Of a DNA stretch of 64,000 bases, positions 43,692-50,915 are shown one piece after another; positions within the stretch are counted from its first letter, which is position 1, and each line of letters starts with the position of its first letter. A program made the translations under genes and the position numbers. The notes beneath the pieces were generated by a model. The model was not told where the DNA came from, did no database searches, and saw only the letters and a program-made list of their open reading frames with translations. This stretch comes from CAMPJU01 sp036675265 (GTDB lineage Bacteria; Pseudomonadota; Gammaproteobacteria; Xanthomonadales; Xanthomonadaceae): positions 1 through 64,000 of the forward strand of contig JAKFFJ010000014.1 of the NCBI GenBank assembly GCA_036675265.1, read 5' to 3'.

Positions 43692-44762
43692 ATGCGGATC
43701 GGCGTACCCAAGGAAACCAAGACCCTCGAAGGTCGCGTGGCACTGGTCCCGGCCGCCGCCGGCGACCTGGTCAAGCGCGGGCACGAGGTGTGGCTCGAGC
43801 AGGGCGCGGGCCTGAAGTCCGGTTTCCAGGACGCGCAGTACACGCAGCTCGGCGTGCACATCGCGCCCGATGCGGCGGCGCTGTACGAGAAGGGCGAGAT
43901 GATCGTCAAGGTCAAGGAACCGATCGCCGGCGACCTGCAGCACCTGCGTCGCGACCACCTGCTGTTCTGCTACCTCCACCTGGCCGCCGAGCCGGCGCTC
44001 ACCAGGCGCCTGCTCGACATCGGCCTGACCAGCGTCGCGTTCGAGACCGTCGAGCTGCCCAACGGCGAGCTCCCGTTGCTGGCGCCGATGTCGATCATCG
44101 CGGGCAAGATCGCAGTGCAGGTCGGCACCACGCTGCTGCACCTGCCGCAGCAGGGCAAGGGCAAGCTCCTCGGCGGCCTGCCGTCGACCGAGCGCGGCAA
44201 GGTCGTGGTGTTCGGCGCGGGCAAGGCCGGTGGCGCTTCGGCGGCGCTGGCCGCGGCCGGTGGCGCGAACGTCACCGTATTCGAGATGCGCCAGGACCGC
44301 ATGGACGAGATGATGGCCCTGGGCGCCAACGTCACGGCGCTGTATCCGTACCACGATGTCGTCGCGCGCGAGGTCGCCTCGGCCGACCTGGTGATCGGCG
44401 CAGTGCTGGTCACCGGCGCCAAGGCGCCGCGCGTGATGACCCGCGAGATGCTGGTCGGGATGGAGGACGGCAGCGTGGTGGTCGACATCTCGATCGACCA
44501 GGGCGGTTGCTTCGAGACCTCGCGGCCGACCTCCTGGAAGGAACCGACCTACGTGGAGGAGGGCGTGACCCACTTCTGCGTGACCAACATGCCCGGCTCG
44601 GTGCCCCAGACCAGCTCCCAGGCGATTTGCGCGGCGATCCTGCCGTGGGTCAACAAGCTGGCCTCGGGCGACCAGTGGCGTTCCAACGAGGCGCTGATGA
44701 AGGGCATCAACACCGAGGGCGGCGAGCTGATCCATCCGGCCTTGCAGGGCATGAAACTCTAG
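43692..44762 (+). CDS. ald: Alanine dehydrogenase
   Basis: Converts L-alanine to pyruvate and ammonia with NAD, 356 residues. It starts MRIGVPKETKTLEGRVALVP and includes KVKEPIAGDLQHLRRDHLLF, then YLHLAAEPALTRRLL, the Rossmann motif VVVFGAGKAGGASAALAAAG and the C-terminal VTNMPGSVPQTSSQA. The length is typical (about 360-370). Start chosen at ATG 43692. It is followed after 46 bases by ftsK. Confidence 0.97.
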   Translation: MRIGVPKETKTLEGRVALVPAAAGDLVKRGHEVWLEQGAGLKSGFQDAQYTQLGVHIAPDAAALYEKGEMIVKVKEPIAGDLQHLRRDHLLFCYLHLAAEPALTRRLLDIGLTSVAFETVELPNGELPLLAPMSIIAGKIAVQVGTTLLHLPQQGKGKLLGGLPSTERGKVVVFGAGKAGGASAALAAAGGANVTVFEMRQDRMDEMMALGANVTALYPYHDVVAREVASADLVIGAVLVTGAKAPRVMTREMLVGMEDGSVVVDISIDQGGCFETSRPTSWKEPTYVEEGVTHFCVTNMPGSVPQTSSQAICAAILPWVNKLASGDQWRSNEALMKGINTEGGELIHPALQGMKL

Positions 44763-44808
44763 TGCAGGATCAAGGGCCTACGATCGTTTCTTGAGGTACA
44801 ACAACACG

Positions 44809-47175
44809 GTGGCACGGGAACTCCCGGAACGCGCCAACCCCCGACGCGCCGCCAAGGCGGCGCCGACGGCCGCCGACCCACGGCGGCAACGCCTGTGGCG
44901 CGACCTGGCGATGATCGCGATCGCGCCGCTGCTGCTCTACCTGCTGGCCAGCCTCGTCACGTTCTCGCCCCAGGACCCGGGCTGGTCCAGCTCGGGCAGC
45001 GTGACCGCGCCGCTGCACAACGTGGGCGGCCAGGTGGGCGCGCTGCTGGCCGACGTCCTGTTCAACCTGGTCGGGTACGCGGCCTACCTGCTGCCGCTGA
45101 TGCTCGGCCTGATCGCATGGATCGCCCTGTTCGCGGTGGATCGGGAAGGGGACAGCGAACTCGGGCCGGCCCTGCGGCTGGTCGGCATCGTCGGCTTCCT
45201 GGTCGCGGCCACCGGCCTGCTGCAATTGCGTGTCGGTGCCGTGCCGGATCTTTCGGCGGGGGCGGGCGGCATCCTCGGCCAGCTGGTGGGCAACTCCCTT
45301 TACCGTGGTTTCGGCCCCATGGGCGGCAACCTGTTCCTGCTCGCATTGCTGCTGATCTCCACGACGCTGGCCACCGGCTTGTCCTGGCTGGCCGTGATGG
45401 ACCGGATCGGCCTGGCCGTGCTGTCGAGCGGACCTTTCTTCTCGCGCCTGTTCCGGCGCGGCAGCAAGCAGGCGGGCGAGTGGCAGCGCGCGCGGGCCAT
45501 GCGCGAGGAACGCGAAGAGGTCCGCCGCACCGACACCGAACAGCGCGCGGTCCGCACGCCCGTCAGGATCGAGCCACCCGCCGCACCCATCGTGGAGAAG
45601 AGCGACCGCGCCAAGCGCGAGCAGCAGATCCCCCTGTTCCATGTCGGCGACGGCAGCGGCATCCCGCCGCTCGCGCTGCTCGACGACCCCAAGCCGCAGG
45701 TCAAGGGCTATTCCGAGGAAACCCTCGAGACCCTGTCGCGGCAGATCGAATTCAAGCTGAAGGATTTCCGGATCGACGCGCAGGTCGTCGGCGCGTATCC
45801 CGGCCCCGTGATCACGCGGTTCGAGCTCGAGCCCGCGCCCGGCGTCAAGGTCAGCCAGATCAGCTCGCTCGACAAGGACATCGCGCGCGGGTTGTCGGTC
45901 AAGGCCGTGCGCGTGGTGGACGTGATCCCCGGCAAGTCGGTCGTCGGGCTGGAAACGCCGAACACGCACCGCGAGATGATCTGGCTCAGCGAGCTGCTGC
46001 GCTCCAGGGAATACGACAAGTCCGGCAGCCCGCTGACGCTGGCGCTCGGCAAGGACATCGCGGGCCGCCCGACCGTCGCCGACCTGTCGCGCATGCCGCA
46101 CCTGCTGGTGGCCGGCACCACCGGTTCGGGCAAGTCGGTCGCCGTCAACGCGATGGTGCTCAGCCTGCTGTACAAGGCGTCCGCGCGCGACGTGCGGATG
46201 CTGATGATCGACCCGAAGATGCTGGAGCTGTCGGTCTACGAGGGCATCCCGCACCTGCTGGCGCCGGTGGTCACCGACATGAAGGAGGCCGCCAACGCGC
46301 TGCGCTGGTGCGTGGCGGAGATGGAGCGCCGCTACAAGCTGATGTCGGCGATGGGCGTGCGCAACCTGGCTGGCTTCAACAAGAAGGTGCGCGACGCCGA
46401 GGCCGCCGGCCAGCCGTTGCTGGACCCGTTGCACAAGCCCAACGCGGAGGCCGGGGAGGCCCCGCGCACGCTCGAGCCGTTGCCGTTCATCGTCATCTTC
46501 ATCGACGAATTCGCCGACATGATGATGATCGTCGGCAAGAAGGTGGAGGAACTCATCGCACGGCTGGCGCAGAAGTCGCGCGCCGCGGGCATCCACCTCA
46601 TCCTGGCGACCCAGCGCCCCTCGGTCGACGTCATCACCGGCCTGATCAAGGCCAACATCCCCACGCGCATCGCCTTCCAGGTGTCGAGCAAGATCGACTC
46701 GCGCACGATCCTGGACCAGTCCGGCGCCGAGACGCTGCTCGGCCACGGCGACATGCTGTACCTGCCGCCAGGCACCGCCATGCCCGAGCGCGTGCACGGT
46801 GCGTTCGTGTCCGACGAGGAAGTGCACCGCGTCGTCGAGCACCTGAAGCAGTCCGGCGGCGGCACCGATTACATCGAGGGCGTGCTCGAGGACGTGCAGT
46901 CGATGGGCGAGGGCGTCGTGGTCGGCCCGACAGGCCTGCCGGAGACGGGCGGCAGCGGGGCAGGGGACGAGTCCGACCCGCTGTACGACGAGGCGGTGCG
47001 CATCGTCACCGAGACCCGGCGTGCGTCGATCTCCGGCGTGCAACGCCGGCTGAAGATCGGCTACAACCGCGCCGCCAGGCTGATCGAGGCGATGGAGGCG
47101 GCCGGGATCGTGACGCCGCCCGAGCACAATGGCGACCGCAGCGTCATCGCGCCCCCGCCGCCGCCGCGCCCCTGA
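44809..47175 (+). CDS. ftsK: DNA translocase FtsK
   Basis: A septal DNA pump of 788 residues acting in chromosome segregation and dif recombination. Four membrane helices lie in about residues 30-200, then a short linker, the ATPase domain with Walker A AGTTGSGKSVAVNAM and Walker B FIVIFIDEFADMMMIVGKK, and a C-terminal gamma winged helix (RRASISGVQRRLKIGYNRAA) that reads polar KOPS sequences. The GTG start at 44809 (MARELPERA) is preferred to a TTG at 44791 because an AGG-containing ribosome site lies between them and homologues begin there. Confidence 0.96.
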   Translation: MARELPERANPRRAAKAAPTAADPRRQRLWRDLAMIAIAPLLLYLLASLVTFSPQDPGWSSSGSVTAPLHNVGGQVGALLADVLFNLVGYAAYLLPLMLGLIAWIALFAVDREGDSELGPALRLVGIVGFLVAATGLLQLRVGAVPDLSAGAGGILGQLVGNSLYRGFGPMGGNLFLLALLLISTTLATGLSWLAVMDRIGLAVLSSGPFFSRLFRRGSKQAGEWQRARAMREEREEVRRTDTEQRAVRTPVRIEPPAAPIVEKSDRAKREQQIPLFHVGDGSGIPPLALLDDPKPQVKGYSEETLETLSRQIEFKLKDFRIDAQVVGAYPGPVITRFELEPAPGVKVSQISSLDKDIARGLSVKAVRVVDVIPGKSVVGLETPNTHREMIWLSELLRSREYDKSGSPLTLALGKDIAGRPTVADLSRMPHLLVAGTTGSGKSVAVNAMVLSLLYKASARDVRMLMIDPKMLELSVYEGIPHLLAPVVTDMKEAANALRWCVAEMERRYKLMSAMGVRNLAGFNKKVRDAEAAGQPLLDPLHKPNAEAGEAPRTLEPLPFIVIFIDEFADMMMIVGKKVEELIARLAQKSRAAGIHLILATQRPSVDVITGLIKANIPTRIAFQVSSKIDSRTILDQSGAETLLGHGDMLYLPPGTAMPERVHGAFVSDEEVHRVVEHLKQSGGGTDYIEGVLEDVQSMGEGVVVGPTGLPETGGSGAGDESDPLYDEAVRIVTETRRASISGVQRRLKIGYNRAARLIEAMEAAGIVTPPEHNGDRSVIAPPPPPRP

Positions 47176-47285
47176 ACCCGGAACCCCCGTGGGCGCCGCC
47201 ATGGCGGCGGAAGGGCCAACCCGTGAGGCCGTATTCAGCCAGGCCGCGCGACACTTGCCCCATGCGAAACCCGGAGACGATTCCC

Positions 47286-47933
47286 ATGCGTTCGACACCC
47301 AAGAAGGGCCTGCGCCTCATCGGCATGGCCGCGGCGCTTTGCGTCGCCGCCTACAGCACCGTTGCATTCGCAGGCGCGCGCGACGACCTCGATGCCTTCA
47401 GCAAGGGGCTCAAGGGCCTGGACGGCCGCTTCACCCAGCGGGTGTTCGATGATCGCGGGCAGCTCAAGGAAACCTCGTCTGGCCGCGTCGCGCTGTCCCG
47501 GCCCGACCTGTTCCGCTGGGAATACACCAAGCCGTATCCGCAGCTGATCGTGGCCGACGGCGACAAGGTCTGGGTCCACGACCCGGACCTGGAGCAGGTC
47601 ACCGTGCGCCCGCAGGGCCCCGAGGAGCGCAACAGCCCGCTGGCCGCCTTGCTCGACCCGGCGCAGCGCGCGAAGCGCTTCAACATCGCCGAGGCCGGCA
47701 GCGACGACGGCCTGGAATGGCTGAAGCTGACCCCGAAGGACAAGGACGACGCGAACTTCCGTTCCGCGCGCCTTGGCTTCGGTGACGGCGGGCTCGAACA
47801 GATGCACGTGACCGATGCGCTCGGCCAGCGCACCACGATCGCGTTCAGCCACTGGAAGCGGAACCCCGGTTTCGCCGCCGACACCTTCGACTTCACGCCG
47901 CCCGCCGGGGCCGACGTCATCGGCGAACGCTGA
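47286..47933 (+). CDS. lolA: Outer-membrane lipoprotein carrier protein LolA
   Basis: A periplasmic chaperone of 215 residues that carries lipoproteins from LolCDE to LolB. Signal peptide MRSTPKKGLRLIGMAAALCV through AYSTVAFA, then the LolA fold: GLDGRFTQRVFDDRGQLKET, RPDLFRWEYTKPYPQLIVAD, GDKVWVHDPDLEQVTVRP and FDFTPPAGADVIGER at the end. The ATG at 47286 has GGAG 10 bases upstream; another ATG at 47262 would add 8 residues. The ftsK-lolA-rarA order is conserved among gammaproteobacteria. A palindrome (47194-47209) lies between ftsK and lolA. Confidence 0.95.
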   Translation: MRSTPKKGLRLIGMAAALCVAAYSTVAFAGARDDLDAFSKGLKGLDGRFTQRVFDDRGQLKETSSGRVALSRPDLFRWEYTKPYPQLIVADGDKVWVHDPDLEQVTVRPQGPEERNSPLAALLDPAQRAKRFNIAEAGSDDGLEWLKLTPKDKDDANFRSARLGFGDGGLEQMHVTDALGQRTTIAFSHWKRNPGFAADTFDFTPPAGADVIGER

Positions 47934-47958
47934 ACACGCGAACGGATCGAGCACGATG

Positions 47959-47985
47959 ACGGCGGCCGCGAGGCCGCCGTTTTCG
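47959..47985 (+). terminator. Intrinsic terminator after lolA
   Basis: Stem ACGGCGGCC (47959-47967), loop GCGA, GGCCGCCGT (47972-47980), then TTTTCGTT. It lies 26 bases after the lolA stop. Confidence 0.8.
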
Positions 47986-48061
47986 TTCGGGTAGGCCGGC
48001 GTTCAGCCCCACGCGGCCGCCTGCACGCGCCATCGACCAACGCCACCCGATAGTGGCCCCC

Positions 48062-48084
48062 GTAGGAGCGGCGTGAGCCGCGAC
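48062..48084. repeat. REP-like palindrome
   Basis: GTAGGAGCGGCGTGAGCCGC followed by GAC, with stem GCGGC-GTGA-GCCGC. This is the shape of short intergenic REP elements common in Pseudomonas and Xanthomonadaceae. Only one copy is in this window. It lies just upstream of the exported-protein gene. Confidence 0.6.
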
Positions 48085-48105
48085 AGATTTCCACGGGGAA
48101 CCACG

Positions 48106-48765
48106 ATGCGCCGTCGCACCACCCACACCATCCTCTCCCTGGCTTGCATGACTGCAGCCGCGGTTGCGTTCGCAGGCACGCCGGACGGGCGCACCGCCGA
48201 CGCATCGCCTGCGCAGTCCTCCCTCCTGGACGACGCCGCGGGCGCCGCCGTCGTCGCGTCGCTGCGCAGCCAGTTCGACGGCCGCGACGTGGAGTTCAAG
48301 CTGTCGGACATCGACGCGAGCCGCGTGAGCCTGCGCGACATGGCGCTCGTCGGCGAAGGCCGTATCCGCATCGATGGCACGGGCGGCTGGCTGCCGGTGC
48401 ATTTCGAGGCGCTGTACGACACCGCCACCGGCACCGTGCTGAGTCCTGCGATCACGCTCGACCGCAATCCCTCCGCGTCCCCCGACGCGCCGACCGCGGG
48501 GCTGGATCGCGCGGTTGCCTCCGCGCTGGACGAGGAGTTCGCTTCCCAGGACGTGGCCTTCGAGCTCGACTCGGCATGGCGCACCGGTGGCGGCGAGCGC
48601 TTCGCCGTGGTCGACGGCCAGGGCGTGGCGCGCTTCGAGGGTGAAGGCGAGGCCGAGGTCCGCCTGCAGGCCGTCTACGACCTGGTCGACGAGCGCTGGA
48701 TCCACGTGGGCTATGCGCTTGGCGGCGAGCCGGCACCGGCCGCGCCCGCGTTCGCCGCCCGGTAG
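48106..48765 (+). CDS. Exported protein of unknown function
   Basis: A 219-residue protein with a clear signal peptide (MRRRTTHTILSLACMTAAAV, cleavage after AFA). The mature part appears to contain two related segments: an acidic beta-rich stretch FDGRDVEFKLSDIDASRVSL ending in FEALYDTATGTV, and later FASQDVAFELDSAWRTGGGE ending in LQAVYDLVDERW. This suggests an internal duplication. No cysteine pairs, metal motifs or catalytic signatures are seen and I do not recognise the family. It is isolated between the lolA terminator and the palindromes before rarA. Confidence 0.75.
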   Translation: MRRRTTHTILSLACMTAAAVAFAGTPDGRTADASPAQSSLLDDAAGAAVVASLRSQFDGRDVEFKLSDIDASRVSLRDMALVGEGRIRIDGTGGWLPVHFEALYDTATGTVLSPAITLDRNPSASPDAPTAGLDRAVASALDEEFASQDVAFELDSAWRTGGGERFAVVDGQGVARFEGEGEAEVRLQAVYDLVDERWIHVGYALGGEPAPAAPAFAAR

Positions 48766-48785
48766 GCTCGGCTTCGGGACGCATG

Positions 48786-48863
48786 GTCATTCCCGCGTAG
48801 GCGGGAATCCATGCACTAACATCGTCGACGCAAGCCCTGGATCCCCGCCTCCGCGGGGATGAC
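48786..48863. repeat. Pair of inverted REP-type palindromes
   Basis: First unit: ATTCCCGC (48789-48796), loop GTAG, GCGGGAAT (48801-48808). Second unit in opposite orientation: ATCCCCGC (48841-48848), loop CTCC, GCGGGGAT (48853-48860). The flanks GTCAT and GGATCCA-like bases match when one is inverted, the head-to-head layout of REP doublets. The rarA ATG at 48859 lies inside the second unit. Confidence 0.75.
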
Positions 48864-50244
48864 GAGACCGATCGCGAACGTGGCACCCCGCGCGACCACC
48901 CCCGACGCCCCCTCCCTGCTGCCGCCCGACCCGGCAGCGGAGGCATTGCGCCCGCTCGCCGAGCGGATGCGGCCGCGCACGCTCGACGAGATGGTCGGCC
49001 AGCGCCGGCTGCTCGCGCCGGGTTCCGCGCTTCGCCGCGCGATCGAAGGTGGCCACGTCCACTCGATGATCCTGTGGGGGCCGCCGGGGTGCGGCAAGAC
49101 GACGCTTGCGCTCCTGCTGGCGCGGTACGCGGATGCCGAGTTCCGCGCCATCTCCGCGGTGCTGTCGGGCCTGCCCGAGGTGCGCCAGGTGCTCGCCGAC
49201 GCCAGCGCCCGCTTCGCGCAGGGGCGTCGCACGGTGCTGTTCGTCGACGAGGTGCATCGGTTCAACAAGGCACAGCAGGATGCGTTCCTGCCGCATATCG
49301 AGCGCGGCACGATCCTGTTCGTCGGCGCCACGACCGAGAACCCTTCGTTCGAGCTGAACTCGGCGCTGCTGTCGCGATGCCGCGTCCATGTCATGGAACC
49401 GGTGTCCGCGGACGACATCGCCCACGCGTTGCGCAGCGCCATGGCGGATCCCGAACGCGGGCTTGGCAACCGGAACCTGCGCATCGATGACGAACACGTC
49501 GCGTTGATCGCCGGCGCCGCGGACGGCGACGTGCGACGCGCCCTGACGTTCCTGGAGATCGCCGCCGACCTGGCGGGGGAGGGGGGCACCGTCACCACCG
49601 AGGTGCTGGAGCAGGTCCTGGCCGACCGCACCCGTCGCTTCGACAAGGGCGGCGAACAGTTCTACGACCAGATCTCGGCGCTGCACAAGTCGATGCGCAG
49701 CTCCAACCCGGATGCCGCACTGTACTGGTTCGCCCGGATGATGGACGGCGGCGTCGACCCGAACTACCTGGCGCGTCGCCTGACCCGCATGGCGGTCGAG
49801 GACGTCGGCCTGGCCGATCCACGTGCGTTGCAGATGGCCATCGATGCGTGGGAGGCCTACGACCGGCTCGGCAGCCCCGAAGGCGACCTCGCGCTGGCCC
49901 AGCTGGTGCTTTACCTGGCCAGCACGGCCAAGTCGAACGCGGCCTATGTCGCGTTCAACGAGGCACGACGGGATGTCCGCGACCACGGCACGCTGGAGGT
50001 GCCGCTGCACATCCGTAATGCGCCGACGAAGCTGATGAAGCAGCTTGGCTACGGCAAGGAGTACCAATACGACCACGACATGGATGGCGGTGTCGCGTTC
50101 GGGCAGACCGGGTTCCCGGATGCACTGGGAGAGCGTTCCTACTACCGGCCAGTGGATCGTGGTCTGGAAGCGAAGCTCAAGGAGAAGCTGGATGCGATCA
50201 GGGCGGCAAGGGATGCTGCCATCCGGCAAAAGTCCCCGGAATAG
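48859..50244 (+). CDS. rarA: Replication-associated recombination protein A (RarA/MgsA)
   Basis: AAA+ ATPase of about 461 residues related to clamp loaders, acting at stalled forks. It has LAERMRPRTLDEMVGQRRLL, Walker A LWGPPGCGKTTLALLLARYA, Walker B VLFVDEVHRFNKAQQDAFLP, sensor 1 FVGATTENPSFELNSALLSR, and the C-terminal tetramerisation region with DPNYLARRLTRMAVEDVGLA and RSYYRPVDRGLEAKLKEKLD. The start is uncertain: the ATG at 48859 is in a palindromic repeat and the first conserved residues come later. GTG at 48880 (MAPRATTPDAPS) is a plausible alternative. Confidence 0.94.
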   Translation: MTRPIANVAPRATTPDAPSLLPPDPAAEALRPLAERMRPRTLDEMVGQRRLLAPGSALRRAIEGGHVHSMILWGPPGCGKTTLALLLARYADAEFRAISAVLSGLPEVRQVLADASARFAQGRRTVLFVDEVHRFNKAQQDAFLPHIERGTILFVGATTENPSFELNSALLSRCRVHVMEPVSADDIAHALRSAMADPERGLGNRNLRIDDEHVALIAGAADGDVRRALTFLEIAADLAGEGGTVTTEVLEQVLADRTRRFDKGGEQFYDQISALHKSMRSSNPDAALYWFARMMDGGVDPNYLARRLTRMAVEDVGLADPRALQMAIDAWEAYDRLGSPEGDLALAQLVLYLASTAKSNAAYVAFNEARRDVRDHGTLEVPLHIRNAPTKLMKQLGYGKEYQYDHDMDGGVAFGQTGFPDALGERSYYRPVDRGLEAKLKEKLDAIRAARDAAIRQKSPE

Positions 50245-50337
50245 CTTCCAGTTGCGGGCAGCCACCGTCGCCTATTTCGCATAATGCATCTTATGTCAGG
50301 TAACGGACGGCCGCCTGCGCCCGGCCGCCAGGGTGCC

Positions 50338-50856
50338 CTAGTCGGCAGTCGGCTTGTCTTCGAGGTCGGCGATCAGCGCCTTCATTTCCGCGATCTCGCG
50401 TTCCTGCGCCTGGATGATCTCGTCGGCCAGCTTCCGCACCCGTGGATCCGTGATCCGCGCTCGCTCGCTGGTCAGGATCGCGATCGAATGGTGCGGGATC
50501 ATCGCCCGCATGTACGAGACATCGTCGACGGTGCGCTGGCTGCGCACCAGCCACAGGGCCGCGACGAACACCAGCGCCGCGCCTGCCACCAGCATCAGGT
50601 TCTTCGCACGGTCGGTGTACATCTTCAGCATGAAGGCGAGCATGACCACCAGCATCGTCGCGCCCATCAGCAGCGCCATGTAGCTGCGCGTCTCGCTGAA
50701 GAACACGTGGTCGCCGGAATGCGTGTTGAGGTAGGACACGGCGAACATGACGACGGTGGACGTCGCCACCATCGCCAGGAACCGGCCGTACTTTCCCTGC
50801 TGGTGGCCGCCGTGGGAGTCGCCCGGGTGTTTCATCGGCCTGGTTTCGTGCTGCAT
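50338..50856 (-). CDS. DUF305 family membrane-anchored protein
   Basis: A 172-residue protein with three predicted membrane helices (about residues 27-45, 60-78, 86-102) and a C-terminal DUF305 segment, VDDVSYMRAMIPHHSIAILT followed by ERARITDPRVRKLADEIIQA. DUF305 domains are ferritin-like helical bundles often found with copper genes. The HH pair and Met residues are possible metal ligands. The N-terminus is His-rich (HPGDSHGGHQQGK). The ATG at 50856 has GGAG 6 bases upstream. It lies 59 bases downstream of the copper ATPase and is probably the last gene of its operon. The 93 bases between it and rarA hold only an imperfect CATAA/TTATG inverted repeat (50280-50294) and GC-rich palindromes. 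Confidence 0.82.
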   Translation of the reverse strand: MQHETRPMKHPGDSHGGHQQGKYGRFLAMVATSTVVMFAVSYLNTHSGDHVFFSETRSYMALLMGATMLVVMLAFMLKMYTDRAKNLMLVAGAALVFVAALWLVRSQRTVDDVSYMRAMIPHHSIAILTSERARITDPRVRKLADEIIQAQEREIAEMKALIADLEDKPTAD

Positions 50857-50915
50857 GCGTGCTCCTCGGCGCACAGCGCCCGTCAGGGATTCGACGGCAG
50901 TGTCGTCGCAGTCCG

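Noticed and set aside
50279..50296. CATAA/TTATG inverted repeat after rarA as an operator
   Set aside because: It lies between two converging gene ends with no start nearby and has a single copy, so an operator role is not supported.
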